Of a stretch of 64,000 bases of DNA, positions 17,855-27,288 are shown piece after piece; position 1 is the stretch's first letter; the number at the start of each line of letters is the position of its first letter. A model generated the notes under the pieces. It searched no databases. It was given only the letters and a program-made list of their open reading frames with translations, and was not told the DNA's origin. Source of the DNA: Candidatus Gastranaerophilales bacterium (lineage in GTDB: Bacteria; Cyanobacteriota; Vampirovibrionia; Gastranaerophilales; Gastranaerophilaceae); assembly GCA_944325785.1 (NCBI GenBank), contig CALVBN010000001.1, positions 124,001 to 188,000 on the forward strand, given 5' to 3'. The position numbers were made by a program, and so were the translations under genes.

Positions 17855-19192
17855 TTGTTTGAAAGGTTTACTGAAAGAGCCGTTAATGTTGTAAGTGAAG
17901 CACAAAGGCTTGCAAAAGAGTCTTCCTGCAGTGAAGTAGCGCCGGAGCATCTGCTTATAGCGCTTGTAAATGAAGCAAAAGGCGTTTCCTTAAAGTTATT
18001 CAGAATGTACGGAGTAACCTCAGAAGAAACGCAGAAAGAAGCCTGCAAATACATAAAAAAAGGCGTTAAAAAATCTGATAATATACCTTTCAGCCACTCT
18101 TTCAAAGATATTTTAAAAAGAACTCTGGATCTGGCAAGCAAATCCGGCAATACCAATATACTTTTTGAACATATATTTCTATCTGTAATAACAGATAAAA
18201 ACCCAAATATACAAGAAATACTTAAACACTTTAATTTTGATGTGTATAACGCACGCGATATTCTAACAAAATTAGTACAGCGCAAAATCAAGCGTCTAGA
18301 GCATCCGGAAGCGGAAGAGGATGACGACAAAAAAAATGATTTGGAAGCTGTTTATGAAGGAGAAGAGCTTGCAGGCGTGTTTGACAGAGCAGTTTCCAAG
18401 CTGTCTGCAGCCGGCTATGAAATTCTCGGTACCGAACAAATAATGGCTTCCATATTGGAAGGAAATGATTCTGAACTCTTAAATACACTGGAAAAATACG
18501 GACTTAATGCCGAAAGGTTTGAACAAAAACTTGCAGAACAACAGTCAAGACAGGCAGAGTACGAAGATAAAAAATTCATCTTTACTCCTAATGCCTTTTT
18601 AATGATGAACTCTGCTCTGCAAACCGCAAAAGAGCTTGGTTCATCTGTAATTACACCCGAACATATTGTTTTAAGTATTTTAAAAAATAAAAAAGGTATT
18701 GCATACGAAATTATTAAAGAGCTAAATGTAAACAGCGAAAAGCTTTCCGAAGACATTTTAAAACCTATAGAAAAGCAGATGCCTGAAACGCTTACCATAA
18801 TGAAACTTGCAAAAGAAGAAGCCAGAAGAATCGGGCGTAATATTGTAGGAACAGAGATGTTTCTTCTGGGGATTATTGCAGAAGGTACCAGTGTTGCATA
18901 TGAAGTATTGAGCGACTTAGAAATAAACCTCAAAGATGCAAGGCTTGTTGTTGAAAATCTTGTCGGATACGGGAATGAATATTTTGACAAGGAAATAACT
19001 TTTACAAGCCGAGCAAAACGCGTTTTAGAAAAGGCCTGGCTTTCTGCCAAAAGCGCAAATAAACAGAGAATTGAAGCCGTAGACCTTCTTCTAGCAATCA
19101 TTGATGAGCCGGATTCACTTGCAATGAAAGCGCTTGATCAGCTTGGTGTTGATGCTGTCGAGATTAGACATGGTATTCAAGGTATTAAATAA
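17855..19192 (+). CDS. Clp N-domain-only protein without AAA+ modules
   Basis: A 445-residue protein made of repeated Clp_N units. MFERFTERAVNVVSEAQRLAKE...EVAPEHLLIAL opens it exactly like ClpC. Similar units recur at about residues 165-210 (LGTEQIMASIL), 245-310 (VITPEHIVLSILKN) and 310-440 (IVGTEMFLLGIIAEG, RIEAVDLLLAIID). No Walker A or B motif and no ClpP-binding loop exist anywhere, so it is not a disaggregase. Clp N domains bind substrates and adaptors, so it may act as an adaptor or competitor for a real ClpC. It starts at TTG two bases after DUF1292 and is part of the operon. Confidence 0.8.
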   Translation: MFERFTERAVNVVSEAQRLAKESSCSEVAPEHLLIALVNEAKGVSLKLFRMYGVTSEETQKEACKYIKKGVKKSDNIPFSHSFKDILKRTLDLASKSGNTNILFEHIFLSVITDKNPNIQEILKHFNFDVYNARDILTKLVQRKIKRLEHPEAEEDDDKKNDLEAVYEGEELAGVFDRAVSKLSAAGYEILGTEQIMASILEGNDSELLNTLEKYGLNAERFEQKLAEQQSRQAEYEDKKFIFTPNAFLMMNSALQTAKELGSSVITPEHIVLSILKNKKGIAYEIIKELNVNSEKLSEDILKPIEKQMPETLTIMKLAKEEARRIGRNIVGTEMFLLGIIAEGTSVAYEVLSDLEINLKDARLVVENLVGYGNEYFDKEITFTSRAKRVLEKAWLSAKSANKQRIEAVDLLLAIIDEPDSLAMKALDQLGVDAVEIRHGIQGIK

Positions 19193-19195
19193 GCG

Positions 19196-20542
19196 ATGAT
19201 AGATAGAATAGCACAGTTTTTGAGGAAGTTTGACCTGCAGGATAAAACAATTATTGTAGGATTCTCGGGGGGATATGATTCTATGTGCCTGCTGGATATT
19301 CTGTCTAAAATCAAACAAATGCCGGAGTTTGCAGAGATGACTGTCATATCAGCACATTACAACCACAACTGGCGGGGAGAAGAATCTTTAAGAGAACAGG
19401 AAGTCTGCCGGCTGTTTTCTGCATCAAAGGGTTTTGAATTTTATACACAAAACGCACCCAAGACATTGAGAAAAACAGAAAACGACGCCAGAATAGCACG
19501 GTATGAGTTCTTTGAAGAAGCATACGAAGAATTTGATGCAGATGCGGTATTCACTGCCCACAACAGAGATGATAATGCAGAAACAGTCCTCTACAGAGTT
19601 ATTAAGGGAACAGGGATTGTTGGGCTCAAAGGAATTTCAGAAAAACGCAAATATTTTTACCGCCCTCTATTGACAACCAAACGTTCGGAAATTGTCGAAT
19701 ACTGCAACAAGAATAACTTAAGCCCTAATAATGACTCTTCAAATTCAGATACTGCATACAGAAGAAATTACATAAGGCTTAATATCATACCCGCTCTGGA
19801 AAAAATTAATGAAAACGTAAAAGATGCTCTTAATACACTTTCTGTAAACGCGGTAAATGACAATGAAATTATTGAAGAATACCTAAAAACAATAAAACCG
19901 CGCATAATAAAAGATAATAAAATAATCTCAAACGAATATAAAACACTTTCAAAGCCGGTAAAATTACGCATATTATATGAATTTATACAAGAGCTGAACC
20001 TTGATTATGACTATAAAAAAGTTTCAGAACTCTATGATTTTATTGAAGGCAACATTACGCAGAAAAACGGCACCACAAAATCCCTTGCGTCGGCAATCTG
20101 GTTATACGCGGATGACAAAAACATAGAAATAATTCCTTCTATTAACAAGAAAGAAGAGGCGCAGGCTGTTGAATATTCTATAGACGGCGAAGGAGAGTAC
20201 AAAATTTTCGGTGATAAAACATTTGTGCTTAAAACCTATAAAGAGGATAACCTTTTTGTATTTCCGGAAGCAACGGCTAATTTTGCCTACGTAGACTTGT
20301 CACATATAGAGTTTCCCTTAAAACTGAGAACAAGACGTGACGGGGACAAAATAACACCATTCGGAATGACAGGTTCTATGAAGCTTAAAAAGTTTTTAAA
20401 TGCAAAAGGAGTTCCGAGGCATAATAGAAACAGTATACCTTTATTGTGCGATGAAAATGAGGTCCTATGGGTAACCGGCGTCGGGCTGAGCAATAAAATC
20501 GGCGTAAAACTGAAACCTACCCATGTAATAGAAATGAGGTAA
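19196..20542 (+). CDS. tilS: tRNA(Ile)-lysidine synthase
   Basis: A 448-residue N-type ATP pyrophosphatase. The PP-loop SGGYDS is at residues 24-29, followed by SAHYNHNWRGEES, FTAHNRDDNAETVLYR and a C-terminal domain ending in the substrate-binding TGVGLSNKIGVK. It attaches lysine to C34 of the CAT-anticodon isoleucine tRNA so that it reads AUA. It lies three bases after the Clp N-domain gene and two bases before hpt; the tilS-hpt pair is conserved in many bacteria. Confidence 0.95.
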   Translation: MIDRIAQFLRKFDLQDKTIIVGFSGGYDSMCLLDILSKIKQMPEFAEMTVISAHYNHNWRGEESLREQEVCRLFSASKGFEFYTQNAPKTLRKTENDARIARYEFFEEAYEEFDADAVFTAHNRDDNAETVLYRVIKGTGIVGLKGISEKRKYFYRPLLTTKRSEIVEYCNKNNLSPNNDSSNSDTAYRRNYIRLNIIPALEKINENVKDALNTLSVNAVNDNEIIEEYLKTIKPRIIKDNKIISNEYKTLSKPVKLRILYEFIQELNLDYDYKKVSELYDFIEGNITQKNGTTKSLASAIWLYADDKNIEIIPSINKKEEAQAVEYSIDGEGEYKIFGDKTFVLKTYKEDNLFVFPEATANFAYVDLSHIEFPLKLRTRRDGDKITPFGMTGSMKLKKFLNAKGVPRHNRNSIPLLCDENEVLWVTGVGLSNKIGVKLKPTHVIEMR

Positions 20543-20544
20543 AT

Positions 20545-21081
20545 ATGAAAATGATAACAGAAGGCGATTTAAAATTACTAATCGATAAAGATAAACTGCA
20601 AGAAGAGATAAAAAAACTTGCAGATATTTTAAATAAAGAATACCAAAACCAAGAACTTTACCTCATATGCGTTTTAAAGGGGGCTGTTATGTTTATGACA
20701 GACCTGTCAAAATCACTAAAAATGCCTTTAAAGATGGAATTTATAAGGCTCTCAAGCTACGGTTCCGGCTTTACCTCAACCGGCAAGGTTAACGCTGTAG
20801 ACATTTCTCTTCCGGATTTGAATGACAAGAATGTATTAATAATAGAAGATATTATAGACACAGGACATACTGCAAAGTTCTTAATGGATTTTATCAAACA
20901 TAACTTTAAAACAAAAAGCTTAAAATTTTGCTCTCTGCTGGACAAAAAAGTAAAAAGAGAAGTTGATATTGATCCGGACTACCATGTTTTTGAGGTTGAT
21001 GACAAATTTCTTGTCGGCTATGGCTTAGATTATGACGGATATTACAGGAATCTGCCATACATAGGATATGTAGAAACATAA
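20545..21081 (+). CDS. hpt: Hypoxanthine-guanine phosphoribosyltransferase
   Basis: A 178-residue purine salvage enzyme that joins hypoxanthine or guanine to PRPP. It shows the PRPP-binding motif VLIIEDIIDTGHTA, the flexible-loop residues SSYGSGFTSTG, and the C-terminal VGYGLDYDGYYRNLPYIG typical of HPRT. It is the last gene of the operon that starts at 15597. Confidence 0.95.
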   Translation: MKMITEGDLKLLIDKDKLQEEIKKLADILNKEYQNQELYLICVLKGAVMFMTDLSKSLKMPLKMEFIRLSSYGSGFTSTGKVNAVDISLPDLNDKNVLIIEDIIDTGHTAKFLMDFIKHNFKTKSLKFCSLLDKKVKREVDIDPDYHVFEVDDKFLVGYGLDYDGYYRNLPYIGYVET

Positions 21082-21133
21082 AACTATTTTTTACGATATA
21101 ATATTTATGAAATTAAATTCTGGAGTATAACAT

Positions 21134-22339
21134 ATGCACAATATTAGAAAAATTACCGAGGATATATTTTATATCGGCTGTTCTGACAGAAGACTTTCGC
21201 TTTTTGAGAGTGCATACCCTGTAAAAGACGGGATGTCTTATAACTCTTATGTTTTAATTGATGAAAAAACAGTTTTGTTTGATACGGTTGATAAAGTATG
21301 CGCAGAACAGTTTTATGAAAACTTAGATGCATCTTTAAACGGCAGAGAATTAGATTACGTCGTAGTACAGCATATGGAGCCAGACCACTGTGCGCTTCTT
21401 GCCGAAGTTATAGAAATGCACCCGAATGTTCAAGTTGTATGCACGCAAAAGACTGTTGCGATGATAAAACAGTTTTTTACATTCGATATAGATTCACGCG
21501 TTACAATTGTCAAAGAAGGCGACACGCTAAAGACAGGAAAACACGAATTCCAGTTCATTATGGCGCCGATGGTTCATTGGCCGGAGGTTATGGTAACTTA
21601 TGATAAAACGGATAAAATCCTGTTTTCTGCTGATGCTTTCGGCTCTTTCGGGGCAATTAACGGCAATTTATTTGATAATGAAGTTAACTGGGAAAAAGAT
21701 TATCTTGATGAAGCAAGAAGATATTATACAAATATTGTAGGCAAATACGGTCTTCAAGTTCAAATGCTTCTTAAAAAAGCTTCCGGGCTTGATATAAAAA
21801 TGCTCTGTCCGCTTCACGGGCTTATGATAAGAGAGAATATTAACTTATTTATTGAAAAGTATGATAAATGGTCCTCTTACACTCCGGAAGAGAATTCCGT
21901 ATTGATAGCATACTCCTCCGTCTACGGCGGAACAGAAAGCGCAGTTAATCTCCTAGCTTCAAAGCTTGCTGATAAAGGCATTAAAGGCATCAAAATGTAT
22001 GATGTATCAATGACACATCCGTCATTTGTACTCTCAGAAGCGTTTAGATATTCTCATATTGTCATAGCTACAACGACCTATAACGCAGGCATATTCGAGT
22101 CTATGGAAACCTTCCTGCACATATTAAGCTCGCACAGCCTGCAGAACAGAAAATATGTAATTATCCAAAACGGTTCCTGGGCGCCGGCATGCGGAGGGCA
22201 GATAAAAGAAATATTAGAAAAACTTAAAGGTACAGAAATTCTTGATGACAGTATTTGTATCAAATCAACTCTTAAGGAAGAACAAATTGCCGAGTTGGAT
22301 AATGTTGTAAATACAATAGCAAAATCTTTGAACTTATAG
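21134..22339 (+). CDS. Flavodiiron protein (type A flavoprotein, O2/NO reductase)
   Basis: A 401-residue, two-domain protein. The N-terminal metallo-beta-lactamase-like domain carries the diiron ligands: QHMEPDHCALL, MVHWPEVMVTY, FSADAFGSF and CPLHGLM. The C-terminal flavodoxin domain begins at about residue 255 with IAYSSVYGGTESA for FMN. These enzymes reduce oxygen to water or NO to N2O and protect anaerobes. Rubredoxin, the usual electron donor, is encoded 30 bp downstream. A TATAAT lies at about 21098 and CTGGAG precedes the ATG. Confidence 0.95.
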   Translation: MHNIRKITEDIFYIGCSDRRLSLFESAYPVKDGMSYNSYVLIDEKTVLFDTVDKVCAEQFYENLDASLNGRELDYVVVQHMEPDHCALLAEVIEMHPNVQVVCTQKTVAMIKQFFTFDIDSRVTIVKEGDTLKTGKHEFQFIMAPMVHWPEVMVTYDKTDKILFSADAFGSFGAINGNLFDNEVNWEKDYLDEARRYYTNIVGKYGLQVQMLLKKASGLDIKMLCPLHGLMIRENINLFIEKYDKWSSYTPEENSVLIAYSSVYGGTESAVNLLASKLADKGIKGIKMYDVSMTHPSFVLSEAFRYSHIVIATTTYNAGIFESMETFLHILSSHSLQNRKYVIIQNGSWAPACGGQIKEILEKLKGTEILDDSICIKSTLKEEQIAELDNVVNTIAKSLNL

Positions 22340-22369
22340 TTTAATAAATATAAAAGGAGGATTTAAGTT

Positions 22370-22528
22370 ATGCAAAAATATGTATGCACAGTATGCCATT
22401 ATGTATATGATCCGGAAGCAGGGGATCCGGATAACGGAATTCAGCCTGGTACTGCATTTGAAGATTTGCCGGCTGATTGGGTATGCCCGCTTTGCGCAGT
22501 TGGCAAAGATATGTTTGAAGCAGAATAA
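22370..22528 (+). CDS. Rubredoxin
   Basis: A complete 52-residue rubredoxin: [14 protein letters not shown] with the first CxxC pair, the [17 protein letters not shown] loop, then [11 protein letters not shown] with the second CxxC pair. The four cysteines bind one iron. It should pass electrons to the flavodiiron protein just upstream. A strong AAAGGAGG ribosome binding site precedes the ATG, and a palindromic terminator follows three bases after the stop. Confidence 0.97.
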   Translation: MQKYVCTVCHYVYDPEAGDPDNGIQPGTAFEDLPADWVCPLCAVGKDMFEAE

Positions 22529-22529
22529 T

Positions 22530-22559
22530 AAAAAAGACGGATTTAAATCCGTCTTTTTT
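22530..22559. terminator. Bidirectional terminator after rubredoxin
   Basis: AAAAAGACGGATTT and AAATCCGTCTTTTT form a perfect 14-bp palindrome with T-runs on both strands. Confidence 0.85.
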
Positions 22560-22845
22560 ACTGCCCGAAAGCAATATCCTTTTTAATCAAATCATCAATA
22601 TATCTATCCTGCTCTTCTTCCGACATATCTTTTACCATGTCGTTTTCGCTCTTTTTCATCCAAAGAGCCGCGGCAGTGATTGCACTTACAAACAATCCCA
22701 TTAAACCTGACGCCATAGGCGTGCCTGTGCTGACTGCATGTTTTATAACTTCTCCTCCTGTCATAGAAACACCTTTAAAAGATGCTTTGTTGGTGTTTTT
22801 TACTCCTTGTGATGAATACATTGGATTAATTGAATTAACTCTCAT
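22558..22845 (-). CDS. Small membrane protein with N-terminal SFKG tag
   Basis: A 95-residue protein of unknown function. MRVNSINPMYSSQ opens it and ASFKG is at residues 21-25. One hydrophobic segment (MASGLMGLFVSAITAAALWM) follows, then a charged tail (SEEEQDRYIDDLIKKDI). The N-terminal pattern (MKVN-IN, a short polar stretch, then S/N-F-x-G) is shared with the 102-residue neighbour and with two other proteins in this window. AAGGAGGAG precedes the ATG, so the gene looks real. Confidence 0.7.
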   Translation of the reverse strand: MRVNSINPMYSSQGVKNTNKASFKGVSMTGGEVIKHAVSTGTPMASGLMGLFVSAITAAALWMKKSENDMVKDMSEEEQDRYIDDLIKKDIAFGQ

Positions 22846-22907
22846 ATAAACTCCTCCTTAAAATTTACCAGACTATTTTAAATGTATAATGTTTTTATGT
22901 CAATATA

Positions 22908-22940
22908 AAAAAACGGAAGAAATTGATTTCTTCCGTTTTT
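22908..22940 (-). terminator. Terminator of the glycine-zipper protein gene
   Basis: AAAAACGGAAGAAA pairs with TTTCTTCCGTTTTT around a 4-base loop; the T-run lies on the minus strand after the stop codon. Confidence 0.8.
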
Positions 22941-22945
22941 GTTAG

Positions 22946-23254
22946 TTAAAACTTAGTATCGCGTTCCCAGCCTTCAAGCGGATTAACATCGTCGCCAGTT
23001 GCCTGGTTATCATCATCTATTCCACCATAGCCGGCTCCAGTTCCTGCTCCGATACCAGCACCGATTACGGCGCCTGCAGGGCCTCCGACAAGAAAACCGA
23101 GGACACCGCCCATAATACCGAAAACTCCTGCGCCGATTTTAGTCATTTTACCTTCAAAATTTACACTTTCCGGCACAGTAACAGTATTGTCCTTCTTTAA
23201 AGTTCTTTTAACTTTCGGCTGATAATAAACACTATTAATTGCATTGACTTTCAT
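22946..23254 (-). CDS. Small glycine-zipper protein with N-terminal NFEG tag
   Basis: A 102-residue protein of unknown function. It starts MKVNAINSVYYQPKVKR and has VNFEGK at about residues 31-36. Then comes a hydrophobic stretch with glycine spaced every three or four residues (GGVLGFLVGGPAGAVIGAG), the pattern of glycine-zipper membrane segments. I start it at the ATG ending at 23254, which has GAAGGTG upstream, and not 23 codons earlier. The tail is acidic. It is divergent from the 432-residue membrane protein gene. Confidence 0.7.
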   Translation of the reverse strand: MKVNAINSVYYQPKVKRTLKKDNTVTVPESVNFEGKMTKIGAGVFGIMGGVLGFLVGGPAGAVIGAGIGAGTGAGYGGIDDDNQATGDDVNPLEGWERDTKF

Positions 23255-23384
23255 AATACACCTTCGGTTAGTTTCATCACTTAAATTATATACTAAATTT
23301 AAAAAATGTAAAGTTTTTTGCATGATTATTGATTTATTTCAGAAAATATTATACGATTTTATAAGGATATTTAAAGAGCTTTGT

Positions 23385-24683
23385 ATGATAAATTCAATCA
23401 CGCAAAATACTGCAAAATATCAATCAAACCAACAAGGACTTGCGAGGAAAAGGACTTTAATTAATGCTCTGGATACGATAGATGTTCAGAGCGGGAAATA
23501 TAGGGTTACGGCAGATAATGCCCAGCGGGCATATTCAGCGGTGCCGGCAATGATAACAATGATGCCTGCAGTTTTACTTGCCCCGTTTATGTCGGATAAA
23601 AAAGGACTTGCGAAACTGGCGGTGCCGACATTCACACTAACCGCATTAAGCGCCCTGAGTTACGGAATTTTCTCAAAAAAACGAGGCGAGAGCAGTTATA
23701 AAACAATGCTTGCGGGGCAAAAAGAGGCTTTAGAGAATGATTTATCCAACCCGAAATTATTTTTAGATATTAACGAGCAGAGACTTAAAGAGATTAATGA
23801 AAATCCAGATTACCAAAATATTATAAACACGAATTCAAGCACGGACAGATCAAAATTATTTTTAAACTTCTCTTTCAAAGATTATAAAAATTTCTTTAAA
23901 GATATAGACGAAAAAACAAAAAAGGCAGAGCAGACAGACCCTCAATACAACAGTCCGTTAACAAAAGAAATAGACATTATAGACAAAAGAACCCAGAATT
24001 ATAATAATAAAATCATTGCAGGCATGTACTTATTATATTCTGGGTTTTGTACTGCAGGCGCCTGCGCGGGTATTGCTCTCAACAGCATTGCAAATAAATA
24101 TAAGAAATTTTCGATACCTCTCAAAATAGGCGCTTTCGCATCTGCTTTAACCCCATTATTTATGATTGCAGGGACCTCTCAAAAATCATTTTTCAGCGAT
24201 ATCAAACAAATTTCAAGAATGAAAGCTAAAAATGATTTTTTAAATAATAATTACGAAGATAAAAATAGTATAAATACTTATTTAGATTACAAAAAAACAA
24301 AAGATAAATATATTCAAGAGCTGGAAAAACAAGAACACTTAACCGCCTTGAGAAATGATATCATCAAAAATTCAGACGCAGACAGAAGTGAAATCATAGA
24401 CGCAGAGGCTTTTCAGCAGGAATTTAAATCTGCAGTGAATTCAAAAGAAAGAGCCGGCAGGTTTAGAAAAACTGAACTAAACAATAGTTTTGCAAGTGAT
24501 TTTATTTTTAATGTTGCCACCTCAAGCATTTTGTACCCTTTACTCATAGCAATAAACCGTCAGTTTAACGCAGTTCACAAATCATCAACGCCTTTAAAAA
24601 TCGGCATCTTTGCAAGCACGGCAATGTCAGCCGGATGCCTGCTAAATGCCGGACTAGCCAAATTGTTACACAAAAAAGATTAA
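23385..24683 (+). CDS. Multi-pass membrane protein of unknown function
   Basis: A 432-residue protein with about six hydrophobic segments, for example AVPAMITMMPAVLLAPFM, VPTFTLTALSALSYGIF, YSGFCTAGACAGIAL and ASTAMSAGCLLNAGL, separated by charged, lysine-rich loops of up to 150 residues. The start MINSITQNTAKYQ resembles the MKVNAIN openings of neighbouring small proteins, so I chose ATG 23385 over the in-frame start at 23244, which overlaps the divergent gene. I recognise no family. Membrane segment style resembles the 690-residue protein at 47364-49436. Confidence 0.6.
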   Translation: MINSITQNTAKYQSNQQGLARKRTLINALDTIDVQSGKYRVTADNAQRAYSAVPAMITMMPAVLLAPFMSDKKGLAKLAVPTFTLTALSALSYGIFSKKRGESSYKTMLAGQKEALENDLSNPKLFLDINEQRLKEINENPDYQNIINTNSSTDRSKLFLNFSFKDYKNFFKDIDEKTKKAEQTDPQYNSPLTKEIDIIDKRTQNYNNKIIAGMYLLYSGFCTAGACAGIALNSIANKYKKFSIPLKIGAFASALTPLFMIAGTSQKSFFSDIKQISRMKAKNDFLNNNYEDKNSINTYLDYKKTKDKYIQELEKQEHLTALRNDIIKNSDADRSEIIDAEAFQQEFKSAVNSKERAGRFRKTELNNSFASDFIFNVATSSILYPLLIAINRQFNAVHKSSTPLKIGIFASTAMSAGCLLNAGLAKLLHKKD

Positions 24684-24864
24684 CAAAAAATGAGTATTAT
24701 ACGTATCCTATGTCAACATGTACTAATTATTTTTTTGTGTTATAATATCATAGACCCAATAAATAGCGAGGTGGATTTCATCTAAATTCATTATTTGTGA
24801 AATAATATATGTAATGTATAATGTTATTGATATTTTTATACACGATTAGAAAGGAAAATAAGAA

Positions 24865-25452
24865 ATGAGTTTTGTACCTGTAGTAATTGAACAATCAAGC
24901 AGAGGAGAACGTTCTTTTGATATCTTCTCAAGACTATTGAGAGAAAGAATTATCTTTTTAGGAACACCTGTTGATGATATGGTCGCAAACCTTATTGTCG
25001 CTCAGCTTCTGCTTTTAGACAGCGAAAATCCGGAAAAAGATATTATGCTTTATATCAACTCTCCGGGCGGAAGTGTTACTGCAGGTTTAGCAATATACGA
25101 TACAATGCAGCACATAAGAGCTGATGTCTGCACAATATGTTTAGGACAGGCTGCCTCTATGGGCGCATTCCTGCTTTGCTCAGGCGCTAAAGGCAAAAGA
25201 ATGGCTTTACCGCATTCAAGAGTTCTTATCCACCAGCCTCTGGGCGGTGCGCAGGGTCAAGCTACCGATATCGAAATTCAAGCACAGGAAATTTTAAGAA
25301 TTAAAAAGACATTAAATGAAATTATGGCTTCAAATACGGGGCAGTCTATCAAGAAAATCGAAAAAGATACTGACAGAGATTACATCATGACTCCTCAAGA
25401 AGCTCTTGAATACGGTATGATTGATAAAGTTATTACAAAAGATAATATGTAA
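24865..25452 (+). CDS. clpP: ATP-dependent Clp protease proteolytic subunit
   Basis: A 195-residue serine peptidase subunit. Ser98 lies in GQAASMGA and His123 in RVLIHQP; the [18 protein letters not shown] segment carries the third member of the triad. INSPGGSV forms the oxyanion loop. It assembles as a 14-mer chamber and works with ClpX, encoded 11 bp downstream. A TATAAT lies at about 24741 and AAAGGA precedes the ATG. Confidence 0.97.
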   Translation: MSFVPVVIEQSSRGERSFDIFSRLLRERIIFLGTPVDDMVANLIVAQLLLLDSENPEKDIMLYINSPGGSVTAGLAIYDTMQHIRADVCTICLGQAASMGAFLLCSGAKGKRMALPHSRVLIHQPLGGAQGQATDIEIQAQEILRIKKTLNEIMASNTGQSIKKIEKDTDRDYIMTPQEALEYGMIDKVITKDNM

Positions 25453-25463
25453 CAGGAGATAAT

Positions 25464-26795
25464 ATGTCATCTAGCGACAGACTAAAATGTTCATTTTGCG
25501 GAAAAACACAAGACCAGGTTAAGAAGTTAATTGCGGGTCCGGATGTATTCATCTGCGACGAATGTGTCGAACTCTGCAATGAAATTCTTGATGAAGAATT
25601 TTTTGAAGCAAAGGAAAAGGGTTCTGATAAATCCGAAAAATCTCATGAAGACATTGAAGACAAACCAATTCCAAAACCGCATGAGATTAAGGCATATCTG
25701 GACCAGCATATTGTCGGGCAGGATGATGCTAAAAAAGTTCTTTCTGTAGCTGTTTATAACCATTATAAAAGACTCAAACACAATCAGAAGGAAGATACAA
25801 ACGGCGTTGAAATCCAAAAATCCAACATTCTTCTTGTCGGACCGACAGGAAGCGGTAAGACTCTGCTTGCGCAAACTCTTGCAAAAATGCTTGATGTACC
25901 GTTTGCAGTTGCAGATGCTACAACTCTTACAGAAGCCGGTTATGTCGGTGATGACGTTGAAAACATACTTCTAAGACTTTATCAAAATGCAGATTATGAT
26001 GCTAAAAAAGCTGAAAAAGGCATTATATATATTGATGAAATTGATAAAATTGCGCGTAAGTCTGAAAATACCTCTATAACAAGAGATGTCTCCGGGGAAG
26101 GCGTTCAGCAGGCTCTATTGAAACTTATTGAAGGTACTATCTCCAATGTTCCTCCGCAGGGAGGCAGAAAGCATCCTCAGCAGGAATTTATACAGATTGA
26201 CACAAGCAATATTCTCTTTATTGTAGGCGGTGCATTTGTTGATTTAGACAAGATTATTGAACACCGTGTTAAAGACGGCTCTTCAATAGGTTTTGGCAAG
26301 TCTGCGCCTACACAGGCTGAAAAAGAGCAGGCGGCTGCAAGATTATTGAAAAAATTACAGCCGGAAGATCTGCTAAAATTCGGCTTAATACCGGAATTTA
26401 TAGGACGTATACCGGTTTATGCAGTTCTAGATGCTCTTGATGAAAAGACATTAAAAATGATTCTTACTGAACCTAAAAATGCTATTATCAAGCAATATCA
26501 GTGCCTGCTTGCAATGGACGGCGTAGAACTTGATTTTGAGCCGGAAGCTATTGATTTGATTGCACAAAAGGCTTTAAAACGCAAAACAGGCGCAAGGGCT
26601 TTGCGTTCAATTGTCGAAGAATTAATGCTTGATGTTATGTATGATATTCCGACGACACATGATATTACAAAATTCACTATAACTAAAGATATGGTTGAAA
26701 AGCAGGACGAATTAGATAATCAGGCAGAGTTAATTCACCTTCCGCAAAACAACACTGCGGATATTTCGCAAAAAACCAGAGCTGAAATTGCATAA
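25464..26795 (+). CDS. clpX: ATP-dependent protease ATPase subunit ClpX
   Basis: A 443-residue AAA+ unfoldase. The N-terminal zinc-binding domain has Cys9, Cys12, Cys31 and Cys34. Walker A is GPTGSGKT, Walker [12 protein letters not shown], with the pore loop YVGDD and the sensor-2 region [13 protein letters not shown] provides the ClpP-docking loop. It unfolds tagged proteins and feeds them to ClpP, with which it forms an operon. Confidence 0.97.
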   Translation: MSSSDRLKCSFCGKTQDQVKKLIAGPDVFICDECVELCNEILDEEFFEAKEKGSDKSEKSHEDIEDKPIPKPHEIKAYLDQHIVGQDDAKKVLSVAVYNHYKRLKHNQKEDTNGVEIQKSNILLVGPTGSGKTLLAQTLAKMLDVPFAVADATTLTEAGYVGDDVENILLRLYQNADYDAKKAEKGIIYIDEIDKIARKSENTSITRDVSGEGVQQALLKLIEGTISNVPPQGGRKHPQQEFIQIDTSNILFIVGGAFVDLDKIIEHRVKDGSSIGFGKSAPTQAEKEQAAARLLKKLQPEDLLKFGLIPEFIGRIPVYAVLDALDEKTLKMILTEPKNAIIKQYQCLLAMDGVELDFEPEAIDLIAQKALKRKTGARALRSIVEELMLDVMYDIPTTHDITKFTITKDMVEKQDELDNQAELIHLPQNNTADISQKTRAEIA

Positions 26796-26800
26796 AGAGA

Positions 26801-27283
26801 TTATTTATTACTAATAAGAGTATCTGCTATTTCTCTAAAAGCGCCTTCACCGCATCTGCAGTTCGTAATTTGGATGCCGTCAATATTTTTGACAGAAAGT
26901 ACAGCATCCGGAACCGTAAGAGCGTATTTAGCGTATTTCAAAGACTCTAAATCATTTATATCATCCCCGATATAAAGATATTCTTCCTGTGATAAATTGT
27001 ATCTCTCAATAATAGATTTAAGCACATCTATTTTTACACGTATACCTTGATGCACTTCTTCAATATTAAATTTTTTAGCAAGAATTTCTATGGCAGAATT
27101 TTTCTCACCTGATATAATTCCGATTTTATAACCATTCTTGCGCAGTATAGAAAATGCCATTACGTCTTTAAAGTTCAATTTACGTGTCATTTCGCCGTCT
27201 GCGCCGATATAAACACAATTATCCGTTACAACACCGTCAAAATCTGTTATAACAAATTTTATAGTATCGGGTAATCTAAGCAT
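26801..27283 (-). CDS. HAD phosphatase, KdsC-type (3-deoxy-ulosonate phosphate phosphatase)
   Basis: A 160-residue HAD enzyme without a cap domain. Motif I is ITDFDGVVTD, motif II IGIISGEK, and motif IV YIGDDINDLES. Members remove the phosphate from KDO 8-phosphate or from sialic-acid-like 9-phosphates. It follows a NeuB-type synthase by five bases in the same operon, so a nonulosonic acid phosphate is the likely substrate. CRCGEG near the C-terminus matches the KdsC tail. Confidence 0.85.
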   Translation of the reverse strand: MLRLPDTIKFVITDFDGVVTDNCVYIGADGEMTRKLNFKDVMAFSILRKNGYKIGIISGEKNSAIEILAKKFNIEEVHQGIRVKIDVLKSIIERYNLSQEEYLYIGDDINDLESLKYAKYALTVPDAVLSVKNIDGIQITNCRCGEGAFREIADTLISNK

Positions 27284-27288
27284 TTTTA

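Noticed and set aside
18415..19101. 228-residue minus-strand frame
   Set aside because: Antisense to the Clp N-domain gene; Ser/Ile/Phe-rich shadow composition.
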